From Chondrilla cf. caribensis (taxonomy: Eukaryota > Porifera > Demospongiae > Chondrillida > Chondrillidae), in contig OZ026565.1 of the NCBI GenBank assembly GCA_964020155.1, forward strand, positions 1,922,501 to 1,970,000: 47,500 nt of DNA, read 5' to 3'. The notes under the pieces were generated by a model, which was given only the letters and a program-made list of their open reading frames with translations, ran no database searches and was not told the DNA's origin. The translations under genes were made by a program, and so were the position numbers. Of the stretch, positions 1 through 32,819 are shown one piece after another. Position 1 is the stretch's first letter. Each line of letters opens with the position of its first letter.

Positions 1-239
1 ATGAAATTCTTGTTCTAATCCAACTGAAATTGGCAGAGAAAACCTACCCTGGCCGAATTCCCATTATTTGCGACCAAATTTATGTGTATTTGGCCATCAC
101 GAGGAAAATGGATTTTCTCCTGGGCAGTTGTACTAAACACACTTATTTCTCGTACCTTATCCACCATCAGTAAGGCCTACAAGTGACCTCGGTTTAAACT
201 CCCTATTATATGTATGAATTTCCATTTTTTACTCAAATG

Positions 240-985
240 TACCCCAATGCAGGGGTGTTTTCAATAAACTACAAAAACACCAACAGGAGTACAATTTTGT
301 GATATACTGGGGTACATTTATGATGTACCCCAGTTTTTGTAAGTGGCCCTAATTAATCCAACAAACCTCAGAATGTTTCCCAAATGATAGAGGCAACTTC
401 CGAACCATATAGGTACTCTATACTGTACAGTATAGAGTATGGCCAAACCAACCAGCCTCGGAATAATTACTGAACAATCAAGCCTCAGAATATCTACCGA
501 ACAAACAAGGAAACTTGCTGAACCAACGAGCATCAGAATATCTACCGAACAAACAAGGAAACTTGCTGAACCAACGAGCATCAGAATATCTACCGAACAA
601 ACAAGGAAACTTGCTGAACCAACGAGCATCAGAATATCTACCGAACAAACAAGGAAACTTGCTGAACCAACGAGCATCAGAATATCTACCGAACAAACAA
701 GGAAACTTGCTGAACCAACGAGCATCAGAATATCTACCGAACAAACAAGGAAACTTGCTGAACCAACGAGCATCAGAATATCTACCGAACAACGAAGAAA
801 CTTGCCAAACCAACAAGTCTCAGAATATCTACCGAACTAAGGAGGAAACTTGCCGAAACATATTTACTGAATAAACAATGATTGCTGTAATGTTGTTAGG
901 CCTTGTTGCTGTTCTTCGTTGAAACCCTCCATTGATACCAGCCTGCGTAAATCATATGCCTACAGGGTACATACCAGTTATACCC
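240..985. mobile_element. Dispersed element inserted in copy 1 (unclassified)
   Basis: The duplicated block at about 23,280-23,380 runs straight through the position where copy 1 has about 745 extra bases, so these bases are an insertion. A related but shorter copy lies at about 20,290-20,640. It shares a small GGGGTACAT...ATGTACCCC palindrome (here 309-334), the following AAGTRGC-CTAATTAA stretch, the CCTCAGAAT/AACTTGCTG motif, and an end segment around GTTAGGCCTTGTTGCTG (896-912). No transposase is visible. I could not fix terminal repeats or a target-site duplication, so the ends are approximate. Confidence 0.6.
471..837. repeat. 48-bp minisatellite, six essentially perfect units
   Basis: Six consecutive 48-base units (503-790) look identical and are flanked by degenerate units at 471-502 and 791-837. 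Each unit contains AACTTGCTGAACCAACGAGC and ends in TATCTACCGAAC. The unit length is a multiple of three, so all frames stay open and give 16-residue repetitive peptides on both strands, which I regard as artefacts. The related element near 20,400 has only one or two diverged units, so amplification is recent and local. Confidence 0.9.
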
Positions 986-1465
986 CTCCCTAATCCAAGC
1001 AAATATGACTAGTCTTTATTTTGAGCTATTTGCCTCGATCGTCTTGAAAAGAAACTTTTTGTCTTCAAAGAAGTCCGTAATGCTCTTAAAGGTTTGTTTG
1101 AAAGATTCCAAAATTGTTGGCCATGCTCTATTCCTTAGAGAGACTGGTTGGTAAGAAGTATAAAAAGGTTTTATTTGGGGGACTGAATTACAGACTACAT
1201 TGCATGGAGGGACTGAATTATGTCAGTATTACAGATGCAGTTGAATATTTCAGAAATATACGGTCTGGGGGACTGAATATATAAAAAATATGTTGTCCCC
1301 AACCAAATATTAGAGAAATATTCCATCTGGGGGGACATGAAATGGCAGGGACTGAATATTGCATGACACTCTTCTTATATGTGGGTTAGCTTATATCGGT
1401 TTCTAACAAAAGAATGTCAGTAGAAGTCTCACAAGATGTTTATTACTACCATTATTTCTTCTTAG

Positions 1466-5445
<3,980 letters not shown>

Positions 5446-5541
5446 CACTAGTCTTGTTACGTAGCTTTAGAGTATAATAATGATACTAGAACTCCGTGTG
5501 TATACTTGTATAAATTTGAAGTGCCGATTATATACGTTAAA

Positions 5542-5964
5542 ATGGCTGCCGATAAGTTGTCGTTAGCTGCTACGTAGTCTCGGAACGGATACTGAAGAGG
5601 ATACGTTAGAAGTACTCTCTGAAATGGAAACTTTACTCATGAGTAGTTCGGACAAAGACCTTCTTCCCGCCCTTTCCAAACTAAACATGATGGACGTATT
5701 CGCCTGTTTACAGTCCCTTGTCCCGGCCCAAATCCAAGTTACGTGTTCTGTCTTGGAGAGAATTTTAAAGCTCCTTCCAGTTGAGGTCCGGTTTTCCACC
5801 AATTGTCACGGTACGTATACATCGAGTTAGGTCTGCAGCACCCAGAACCGGTGGTCATAATACTCTCCCTGCATCAAGTACGGCGATGCTGCGACGCTTC
5901 GTCCACCCTTCCGCTCATTTTGGCGCCAACCATGCTTCATCTGGTCACTCAGTTGCTAGGACAC
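5542..5964 (+). pseudogene. PSMD5: Truncated PSMD5 copy (first-exon fragment)
   Basis: Closely matches the first half of PSMD5 exon 1 (29,869-30,279) and its 100-bp upstream spacer. The copy keeps the ATG but loses one codon early and gains four bases that create TAG at 5575-5577, codon 12. A further insertion/deletion cluster near 5783-5825 shifts the frame again. Homology stops at 5964 and is followed by a minisatellite, so most of exon 1 and all of exon 2 are missing. It cannot make the proteasome assembly chaperone. It arrived with paralogue A by segmental duplication. Confidence 0.92.
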
Positions 5965-5966
5965 TA

Positions 5967-6144
5967 GGTGAGGTACACGCTGTACTTGGTGAGGTACACA
6001 CTGTACTTGGTGAGGTACACTGTACTTGGTGATGTACACGCTGTACTTGGTGAGGTACACACTGCACTTGGTGAGGTACACACTGTACTTGGTGAGGTAC
6101 ACACTGTACTTGGTGAGGTACATGCTGTACTTGGTGAGGTACAT
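5967..6144. repeat. 21-bp minisatellite, about nine units
   Basis: The unit is GGTGAGGTACACACTGTACTT with small variants, in direct tandem, and begins exactly where PSMD5 homology ends. Open frames across it are repeat artefacts. Bases 6145-6472 hold no repeat I can name and lead into the first exon of paralogue B. Confidence 0.92.
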
Positions 6145-6472
6145 ATACTGTATGCACAATTGACTTCATTTACACTTTTCTCACTAGATACTGGGCGTCT
6201 ACATTCACGTGTAGATACTCACCAAAATCATCAAAATCATGCAAGTGAGTTCGCTTGTGAGCTACAGCTCTCCGGACCAGATGTGGATCAGTCATACGTA
6301 AGCTTCATGACCCGCTCCGATCCTTCCATCTCATGCAGCTATTCGAGAGACATCTTAGAATAAAATACCGGTATCACCATAGACGTTTAGAATCTTCACA
6401 GACACTCCATCGGCTGCGTTATGTTCGCTACCACGGTCGAATAGGAGGCAACCGCCATTTTCTTCTGTGAAA

Positions 6473-9400
6473 ATGGAAATGGAAGTGGGTCCAGAGTATT
6501 TTCACGCTTGTCCCCGGATCCCGAGGGCGTATCAGGTAAATGGCGCCCGTTTGCCACGGGAGATGCGCAGGTTCGTAGTGGACTCGAGTTAGAGACAAAC
6601 TGAGAAGATATGATCTGTTCCTATGGCTTCTCATACTAAAAGCCAGTCGATAATCACCGAATATGTACGTACGTGTAATATGTTGGTGGATTAAGCTTAT
6701 AAGTTTTGTAGATACTTTGATTTTGAAGTACTGTTTAGACCATACTGCATTCAACTGCTTTATAGGTAGAAGTCGAGAAGCCCCTCATTGGTCTGGTAAT
6801 GGGGTCCAACGGTCGCACTATAAAGGGAATCAAACGAGACACCGGAGCCTTTGTTGTCATGGAGAAAGAAGTGAGTTATCCATACTAATATGGATATAAG
6901 TACTGACGAATTACCATACAACTCTTGTCCAATCATGACATTGTTATAAGCAAATAACATTCCCCAATGCAGGGATTATTCCGTGTTGAAGGGACTAAGA
7001 AGCAGTGTGAGGATGCTGTGGGAAGAATCAAGGAGATCAAACCGGTGTGTATACCAGGGTGTACATTCATGGGATATATATGCCATGTGTAAATTGTCGA
7101 GTTTGCATGCATACATGCACACATGCAATGTGTACACGCATGTTGATATGTCCACACACACACTCACGACAGGCATATTATGTGGATACACACAAAATGT
7201 CATACAGTAACACATTTTTAAAGTACAAAAAAGCATATGGACTGTGTGCACTTGTGGATACATGCAAACTCTAATCCATGCCTAGTATTGAGTGAAATGA
7301 TTGTGAGTGTTGTGTTGTACTACAGTTGAATTAGATCCTATTCCTTTCCAGAGGCGCAAGCAACAACCCCAAAGAAGCAACCCATTACTATACAAGAAGA
7401 TTTCTTTCATAACCTCTTTGGACGAAACAGAACCTGTAAGATTCAGTAAATATGATGGACCAACCCCAGTTTCCTGGAGGAATCGGAGGAATCCAGTGAT
7501 TTACTACATGGAAGCAGAGAATAAGGATTCAGTGAGTGCTCTTACTATACATTAAAATCCGTACTAGTAGACTATAACCAGGACATACAGTCAGACATAG
7601 TGAAGCTGCAACTCTTGACACCACTTATTTCGAGTTGTTATGATCTCCAGTACCTCCAGGTACATACTGACTACATTGTGAGCGACTACAGTAAGCTACT
7701 GTGTCAGGGGAACCTGTCCTTAGTGATCATTTTTCATACCACCTCTACCATGTTGTTACAATCTCTACTGTCATCTGGTACATACTAACCACACCGACTG
7801 TAAGATGCTACAGTAACAGAGGGACCTGTCTTTATATACAGCACACTATACACCTGTATAGTGGTTGTTCTTGGTACCACCTCTTCCATGCTGTTGCAAT
7901 CTGTAGGTACATCAGGTATTGAGTAATGCGGTTGTTTTTCTGAATACTGTACACATCAGCTTATGTACACTTTGTAGACTGTAAATGGTGATTCTTCATT
8001 CCGCATGTATGTCAGACCCGAAGCACCTCAGTTGAGAACCTGAGAAATTATCCCAAATTGGAGAGTACTGTGGAAGAAAACTTGAGTAGAATATTTGATA
8101 AAGGATTACCTGTACAAATTGAATTGGAAATCAGGTCAGTAGCATGAGCATGTCATTGTGTGTGTGTGTGTGTGTGTGTGTGTACATGTGCACATTTGTG
8201 TACTATAATATTATTATGTGTGCTAGTAATGGATATACGTACATACAGTACGTGTATACATGTACATTTGGTATTAGGTTTGGCCAAGTCCTGTGGTTGA
8301 GTGAATCAAAGAATGCCCCATCTGATGAGGTTCTCTTTCAGAAGCACCGAATCAAGGATCTCGAGAGAGATGGTTCGGTGTCTGTGGACAGTCTTCTTGG
8401 ACCTACAAACTGGTGCTTTGTTACAAGGTATGCATGTGTACATTTTGTTAATCTATGATAAATTGGGCTATATTCTATATAAAATGGCAAATCAAGGGTC
8501 GGCTACGCCAAACTAAGCTATAGTCTGTTCTATATACTGTGTATGTTTTGCTGATAAATATCGCATACTTTACTATGCTACGTACAGTATTTTGAATAAC
8601 TGCGGGGGCTACCATATCCGGGTTGTTCATCCTAGCAGCCATGTTTCCCACGCCTGTATTCTCAGTGCCGACTCACCTCAACTAGCAAGCTAGTATGCCT
8701 ATTGTACACAAGTACAGCGGGACCTCTATTAAGGGCAGTCTGAATGAAGAGCACCTTAGAAATTTGCATCCCTACAAATTAAGGACACTCTCCAAGGGAC
8801 CAATAAAGACTTTCCTGTAGTGCTAATACACTTTTACCTCTGGAGTGTGGATACCCTCTTTGTAGTGGACATATTAGCTTATCCCAATGGATACTTCCTT
8901 ATTCACCCACACAGTGTAACTACTATTTATCTTTTGAACATTTTAATGTTGTTATTGGCGTCCACGTCATTTCTAGATTACCAGATCCTGATGTATTCAC
9001 CTCAAATTTATCTTCTCTCCCGATTGTCGGAGAGGCTGAGATCATAGACATCAGTTTCAAAGACGAAATGCTGAACCAAACAAAGATTCGTGTCCAATGT
9101 ACCAGGGAACCAGGCAGCCTGAAGCCGGTGTACCAGTTGGTTGAGGCTGGATGTCGCTTGACAAAAGACATGACGTACGACTGCCTACATTTGGGCGGGT
9201 AGGTTGGTTTAACTGCATGCACACTCAAAGCCCACATACGTACATTAAACCCAGAAATATTGGTAGTGGATATGATTTAGCTGTTCTTGAAGAAATCTGC
9301 CATTTTTTTTTCAATTTTTGCACAGTTTGCATATGTTATAGGTGAATCCACCAAAGTTTTTGCCCACCAAATTTCCCTGCCACGTGATCTGGAATCTAAA

Positions 9401-11224
9401 ATGGCTTATATTCTAACATCCCATATTATATTATGGCATTTCGTACACAAACACTGTATAATCTTACATCCAGTCAATCATTTGTATGCATAGTATTAAT
9501 ATATTATTCTTATGTGAGCCTAATAATATAATACAGCATACTTTATCATCTGTGTGTACAGTGAACTAGATGTACGTGTGGTTCTGAGTCACTGTGATGA
9601 TGCTGATAAGAAGGGAGAAGCCTGTTATGATTGGGCGAGGAAGGTGGTTGAGTCACTAACAGTCAACGATGAGTGAGTTGTTGGTGGTGTACTGTCTTAG
9701 CACAGACCCAGCTGCTCATATCTGTATTGTACTGACAGTGTTATCTTGGACACAGTAGACAAGGAATTCAAAGATCCCATTTTTAGGAGTAAACACCACA
9801 TTAGTCGAATAGATTTGGCAATTGTTAATGATGGTCAAGAGTTACATTTTATCATTTGTGAATCATAAGATATGTATACATCATTCATTTGACCCTCAAT
9901 CCTCACAGTGACGTCCTCCTATCTAAGAGATTGAATATAGCATCAATGCCTATGGACACCATACACACTCTAACTCGCGTGGGATGTACGTATATTTCAT
10001 GAATCAGCAACTGGTCTGCAATGTATATTTCATTTCAAAAGAGGACAAACTTCTGCACTAGATCATTTATAAAGAAAAGATTTTCATGAATAAATGCATT
10101 TGTGAAACTAGAGTTGTCTGGAGTATCTGTGAAATAAAATCCCATAAAATTAGAGTCAATACATACACACTTATCATAATATAAAATACTACGTATGTGA
10201 TTACGGCCAGTAGATAAACCAGGTACTTTAACATATACAGTGAATTCTCGTTAATCCGTCACCACTTTATCTGCCAAACCATTTAATCTGCCACAATTTC
10301 CCATTACCAATATAATGTCCAAGTACCAATGAATATCCAGTTAATCCGCCAAACTCTTTAATCCAACATACTCTTTGAAAACGAATTGCAGTGGATTAAC
10401 GAGTATTTACTATACTGTACTCTTTATGTGTACTGTGTTATTTTTATATTGGTGTAATTGTTATTCCCATTAGTATGGATGATATTGATTTCCACGGGTA
10501 CCCGCCCACCTTCAAGCCCCAGTTTATTCGTCACGTTCACCAGAAGAAAATGTACCTTGTGGAACATGAAGGGAACCAGTACATATTGGCTCACTACAAC
10601 CTGACCGATTGTGACTGCACTGAACCAAATGGCCCATACAAAATGGGAGCTTCTCATGAAGAGTTTGAGGTGACAGCTAGAATGGCCTCTTCTTCGAGTC
10701 TCAGTATTTTTTATCCTAACTCAGTGGAACCTCTCTACTAAGGACACTTAGTAGGTTTAATTTGTGTCCTCTTTACTGAGGTATCCTTAATTCAGAGGTA
10801 ACTGCATACCCCACAGAACCAAACTGAATAAAGAACTTATTTTAGAAATTTCCTCAATTCAACATGAATTTATAATTATAGAGAAAATCAACTGTCTGCA
10901 ATCATTTTTTCCAACATTAATTGCTTTGGACACTCACCAACATCTAGGCTCACAAGAATATTATGCTACGAAATGTTATATTTCTATTCTGATCAATATG
11001 CCCGTCTACATGCAATCAATATGCCCGTCTACATGCATTAGCTCTGGAATGCTCAGTGGATAGCAGATTTTGCTGTTCTGGAGGGGAAAGATTGGAGAGA
11101 GGCATTTGCACGCATCAGCTGTGATGTCTCCAAGCTCAAAATACAACGAAGAAAGGTTGAAATGCAAACAATTTTAGAAGAAATGCGTAAATTCACCCAA
11201 CTGGCTTTGTATATCACTACATAA
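6473..11224 (+). CDS. KH-domain paralogue B (about 466 residues)
   Basis: Ten exons: 6473-6535, 6766-6870, 6973-7044, 7352-7531, 8016-8134, 8278-8427, 8977-9198, 9562-9672, 10474-10669, 11042-11224 (TAA). I chose ATG 6473 because it opens a 21-codon exon (starting MEMEVGPEYF) that ends at a good donor (CAG|GTAAAT) in phase 0, as the KH exon requires. The KH domain spans about residues 22-80, with GSNG as the GxxG loop and FRVEGTKKQCEDAV after it. The C-terminal module follows, with KNAPSDEVLFQKH, GYPPTFKPQFIRH, YILAHYNLTDCDC and DWREAF. The gene is complete, with no Death or coiled-coil region. It lies about 0.5 kb before paralogue C on the same strand. AAATAAAG at about 11,423 could serve polyadenylation. 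An inverted YY1-like GCCATTTT lies just upstream (6454-6461). Function unknown beyond probable nucleic-acid binding. Confidence 0.8.
8157..8183. repeat. (GT)n microsatellite in KH B intron
   Basis: A short GT tract directly follows the donor of exon 8016-8134, the same intron position as in the other three paralogues. Confidence 0.9.
10238..10417. mobile_element. pogo/Tigger-like MITE in KH B intron
   Basis: The left end is CAGTGAATTCTCGTTAATCC and the right end is an imperfect inverse (GGATTAACGAGTATTTACTA...CTG). The element is bounded by TA on both sides, the target preference of pogo-type Tc1/mariner elements. It is 180 bp, has no coding capacity, and has relatives at 24,010 and 43,536. 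Confidence 0.7.
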
Positions 11225-11730
11225 AACAGATATTTGACTTGGGACATAGAAACTAATGGATTAGTATTATTCACTTGCAAAGATTTCTTACTATGCTCTT
11301 TTATTGTAGTGTTATATTTTTAATACAGTTTTGAGAAAAAAATGTTCATTTTAAGTATATATTGAGCGCAGTAATTATAATCTTTCACCATGAGCATAAT
11401 TATTATAAGTATATAATTCTAAAATAAAGTGATTTGAATACATAGTTCGAACTAACCTCATGCGCGGTTTATATTTTATTATTTTGTTGTTCCACATGCA
11501 TGTAATTAAAGATCAAATTAAATAATTAAAGTAATAACAAATGTACATTTCATAATAGTATGCATGCACACACGTACAAAATCTAGATCTTAAGAAGCCA
11601 TATTCGAGGTCTGGCTATGCAAGCACGCACCTTCACGGCGCCATTTTTTATACGGAATTCGAAGAGGGGGAATTCCGGCGCGCGCCTACCTACGCATGGT
11701 TTATCGGTTTTATGTCGTCTATGGTTTATT

Positions 11731-17858
<6,128 letters not shown>

Positions 17859-18174
17859 AACCAATACATGCGAACTTCATTTTACTGTATAGGGTGTGGT
17901 GCCCATTTTGAATACATCACACACACTATGAGTTCACCAGCATACAAATGTTCATATTTTTGTGTATTTGCAAGTGTAGATATGTATAATATGTATATAT
18001 GTATATACACCTATAGACTGCCTACAGGCACACCTACATATGCAAATGGTACGAATCATTAATTGGTACATTACATTTAATAAAATTAATATTAGTCACT
18101 TATTATATGATACAGTATACTTATATGTATTAGTGCTGGAATATACAGTGCAATAGAATGTTAACCATAGTGGA

Positions 18175-18219
18175 ACCATAGATAATAGAACTACGTAACG
18201 TAGTTCTATTATCTATGGT
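18175..18219. repeat. Near-perfect 45-bp palindrome
   Basis: Two 22-base arms (ACCATAGATAATAGAACTAC + GT and its exact reverse complement) are separated by one base. It lies between paralogue C and the start of the Death-KH gene. The rest of 17,859-18,490 shows only AT-rich sequence and the promoter motifs listed separately. Confidence 0.9.
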
Positions 18220-18428
18220 GGAACGAATGAGATTGGGTTGAGATAGCTATTATATTTTTTGCACAAATTGAACTCAAAGTATGTACACGAAGACATCCAT
18301 GCAGAATATTATATAATTATATATTATAATTATTTTTATATTTATGTACATTTCCTTATACAGAATAGTTACTTCACATGACATTGTATACGTATGTGAC
18401 TAGTTCTCAGCTGGCCTGGAGTGTTATA

Positions 18429-18440
18429 AGTCACGTGACT
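18429..18440. promoter_or_regulatory. E-box palindrome AGTCACGTGACT upstream of Death-KH gene
   Basis: A perfect 12-base palindrome containing GTCACGTGAC, the class of site bound by USF/MiT (TFEB-type) bHLH-zipper factors. It lies 51 bases before the proposed ATG (18491). A CRE-like TGACGTA follows at about 18,448, then a direct repeat of CGACACACCCTCA. No TATA box is evident. Function inferred from motif and position only. Confidence 0.5.
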
Positions 18441-18490
18441 TGACTTGTGACGTATACCGACGACACACCCTCACGACACACCCTCACATC

Positions 18491-29768
<11,278 letters not shown>

Positions 29769-29868
29769 CACTAGTCTTGTTACGCAGCTTTAGAGTATTA
29801 TAATGATACTATATAGAACTCCGTGTGTATACTTGTATAAATTTGAAGTGCTGATTGTATACGTTAAA

Positions 29869-30936
29869 ATGGCTGCCGATAAGCTGTTGTCGTTAGCTGC
29901 TAGTCTCGGAACGGATACTGAAGAGGATACGTTAGAAGTACTCTCTGAAATGGAAACTTTACTCATGAGTAGCTCGGACAAAGACCTCCTTCCCGCCCTT
30001 TCCAAACTAAACATGATGGACATATTCGCCTGTTTACAGTCCCTTGTCCCGGCCCAAATCCAAGTTACGTGTTCTGTCTTAGAGAGAATTTTAAAGCTTC
30101 TCCCAGTGGACGTCTTTCACGAACTGTCACGGTACATCGAGTTAGGTCTGCAGCACCCAGAACCGGTGGTCATAATACTCTCCCTGCATCAAGTACGGCG
30201 ATGCTGCGACGCTTCGTCCACCCTTCCGCTCATTTTGGCGCCAACCATGCTTCACCTGGTCACTCAGCTACTAGGACACGAGAGTTTGGACGTTGTCAAG
30301 GCTGTCCACAGTATATTGGTCAAGTTGTGCAGCGAAGAGAAAACGAGACGTGTGGTCCTGGTGGATGAACAAAGAGCAGGCTTCATTGGTGATCTTGAGG
30401 GTCTCATAGGGGTCAACAGTACTGTGCGTTATAGGGTGTATGAAATGCTTGTTGAAATATCAATGACGTCAGAAGATGCCTTCCAGGAGGTGAAGGACAC
30501 AGGTATCTTGGTACAACTTGTCCATGAGCTTGAAGGGAGTGACTTTTTGGTCAAGTTGAATTGCATTGAGATGTTGATTCGACTCCAGTCCTCTCCCAAG
30601 GGGTGCCTGTTCCTTGAAGAATCAGATGCAATCAGGAAGCTTCATGGCATCCTAGCAGCATGTAAGGATGGAAACCCGCTGTTGAATATCCTTACTCCTG
30701 GTGTGTACTCCTCTGTTTGTGTCTTGTGTATTTGCAGACGTGTGTAATTTTGTATATTGTGTGTTTGCAGATGAGTATGGTTTTATGTCTAATGTATTTT
30801 CAGATCTGTGTGCACACGGCAATCCCTTGTACACACTCATCATACGTATGTATATGCATACATACACATATACGTACACAATGGCACCTACACTTACATC
30901 CTTACACACATATAACACAAATAGGTTTATACCACA

Positions 30937-31000
<64 letters not shown>

Positions 31001-31026
31001 CAGGCAGGCAGGCAACAAGTACACAC

Positions 31027-31079
<53 letters not shown>

Positions 31080-31112
31080 CACATGCACACAGGCAGGCAG
31101 GCAACAAGTACA

Positions 31113-31154
<42 letters not shown>

Positions 31155-31892
31155 GCACTCTTTCTTTATATATCCATCTGTCATCTTGCAGGAATTCTCA
31201 AATTCTTTTGTAACATACCATCCTCGTCTCAGGATCGGTTGATGGATAAAATTGTGCACACTTACCCTCTCTTTATGTCCACTACATACGAAGGCATAAG
31301 AGATCCTAATAGTGAGAATTGGGGAATTGCGGTGGATGTGATTGGTGTGCTGGGATCTAGCCAGGATGGAAGAAGGGCCTTACTCCTACACCGCAGCGAC
31401 ACAGAAGAGATCATACGCCTACTAGGAAAGTACTGCAGCGCGCTCCCCAGTGATCAGAAGATTCGCTGCTTGGATAGTATCTGTCTCTTGCTGTCTTGGA
31501 ATGCTACCCCTGAGAACTCAGCCATCAGCCAAGAATGGTTTCATCGATTAGGAGAGAGCTTCGCTCAGGACGTTTTCTTCTTAATTCGTCAGCCATTTCC
31601 AAAGGAGCGCTGTGCTGGATTGCAATTGGTGATTACTTTAGCCAGTGTTTCTTGGGGACGGGAAGTCATTAAGCACACTGGAGGTCTTCTGGAGTACTTG
31701 TTGAATCGAAAATCGGCTCTCGGAAAGGAAGAAAAAGACCTCAAGTTCGAGGTGGTTGTCAAACTGGTTGAAGCTGGGGAAGAAAGTGAGACTCTTTTTG
31801 GAAAGGCTGTGTTTCTGAAGCTCAGTGAATACCACAAGGATGGCCCATACTACGTGAAGGGAGAAAATGTGATTGTGTTTCAAGATGTGTAG
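29869..31892 (+). CDS. PSMD5: 26S proteasome non-ATPase regulatory subunit 5 (19S assembly chaperone)
   Basis: Two exons, 29869-30700 and 31192-31892 (TAG), give 510 residues, close to the roughly 500 of animal PSMD5. The start MAADKLLSLAASLG lies in a good AAAATGGCTGCC context. The body is a helical ARM/HEAT-type solenoid: repeated leucine-rich helices such as LLPALSKLNMMDIFACLQSL and HLVTQLLGHESLDVVKAVHS. In known animals PSMD5 (S5b) is a cytosolic/nuclear chaperone that binds the ATPase PSMC2 with PSMC1 and PSMD2 during 19S base assembly and is not part of the finished particle. The intron (30701-31191) contains CA repeats; reading through it stays open but adds His/Thr repeats, so splicing (CCT G|GTGTGT ... 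TTGCAG|GA) is the better model. The ATG lies only 100 bp after the stop of the Death-KH gene. A broken copy is at 5542-5964. AATAAA at about 32,154 is a plausible polyadenylation signal. Confidence 0.93.
30933..31152. repeat. (CA)n microsatellites with GCAGG interruptions in PSMD5 intron
   Basis: Three CA blocks are separated by two copies of CAGGCAGGCAGGCAACAAGTACAC-like sequence, so the block is itself duplicated. Confidence 0.95.
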
Positions 31893-32819
31893 TATTACAG
31901 ACTACAGTGGAGCTACTGGTGCAATATTTGTACTTCTGATCTGTTGTTTTTGTAACCTGCTATTGTTTTGAAAAAGCGTTGCATGTTACGTACTCACACA
32001 TACAGGCAGTAGTGTGTACTAACTACAAGCCTACGTGTATGTGCAATATATGTATTTTATTATTATATTCAATTTCCAATTTGGTTTTGTGAATATATAC
32101 TATGCTCGTAGTCACGTGCACATTACTTATAACTAAGACTTAGTAGTAAAAGCAATAAATTTAATATTCATTATATACCCGTCAGTGCTAGCGCTATATT
32201 ATGCATATATACGTATGTGGATGTACAAGCTTGGTACTGCATGATATCTGATAGTCTACCTTACAGCAGAGTCTATGACACTAGTGTGGCTATATATACG
32301 AACTGAGAGCCCGAGTATCCGGATAATCTTATTTGTGATGCGATTGGATGATCTTACTTTCCTCAGGTAGACGATATTTTTCTAAGATTAAGTCCATTTC
32401 TTTGGTAACGCACACACTTCTTTGTGACGGAGTAGATGTTCGATTATTGGAGAACAAGCAAATAAATGACACTACTGATATATGCTCAACATAGCGAACG
32501 ACTCCTAATGAGTCAATTAACTTCTCTAATAGCGTCGCTTCTGAGAATATCGCCTAACACTGCATTGTAACAGCTAGCTGCAGCCAATGTTTGTACCATC
32601 GGCAGTCCAAACGATCGACTATATTTTACAAAGGCGTATCCACGTAATGAGTAAATCCCTGTAATAATAGTATCCGGATGTTCGTTTGGGATCCAGGACT
32701 TCGAAATTATGCCGCAGTCACCACAATCATCTTGCAATGTAATTCAATGGTACACCACATCTACAAGAAATGCATTATGATAAAAAGGGTTATGAGGAAT
32801 AAATTTACATTTTCACCAA
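31893..32819. other. Convergent intergenic region, PSMD5 / RBM15
   Basis: 3' flanks of two converging genes. AATAAA at about 32,154 (+ strand) suits PSMD5. For RBM15 I see only TTTATT (AATAAA on the minus strand) near 32,053, which would make the two 3' ends overlap. Two open minus-strand segments (32737-32513 and about 32540-32329) are discussed as a finding. Nothing else is recognisable. Confidence 0.6.

Noticed and set aside
471..837. CRISPR-like array of direct repeats
   Set aside because: The units are contiguous with no unique spacers, and the DNA is clearly animal; it is a minisatellite. The same applies to 5967-6144 and 28,854-29,379.
471..874. Open frames of 112-151 codons on both strands with 16-residue repeats
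   Set aside because: They arise because the minisatellite unit (48 bp) is divisible by three. No start context, splice partners or protein-like composition.
30717..31191. Continuous open frame running through the PSMD5 intron into exon 2
   Set aside because: It would insert His/Thr repeats and about 158 extra residues. Splicing 30,700 to 31,192 restores the family's sequence and length.
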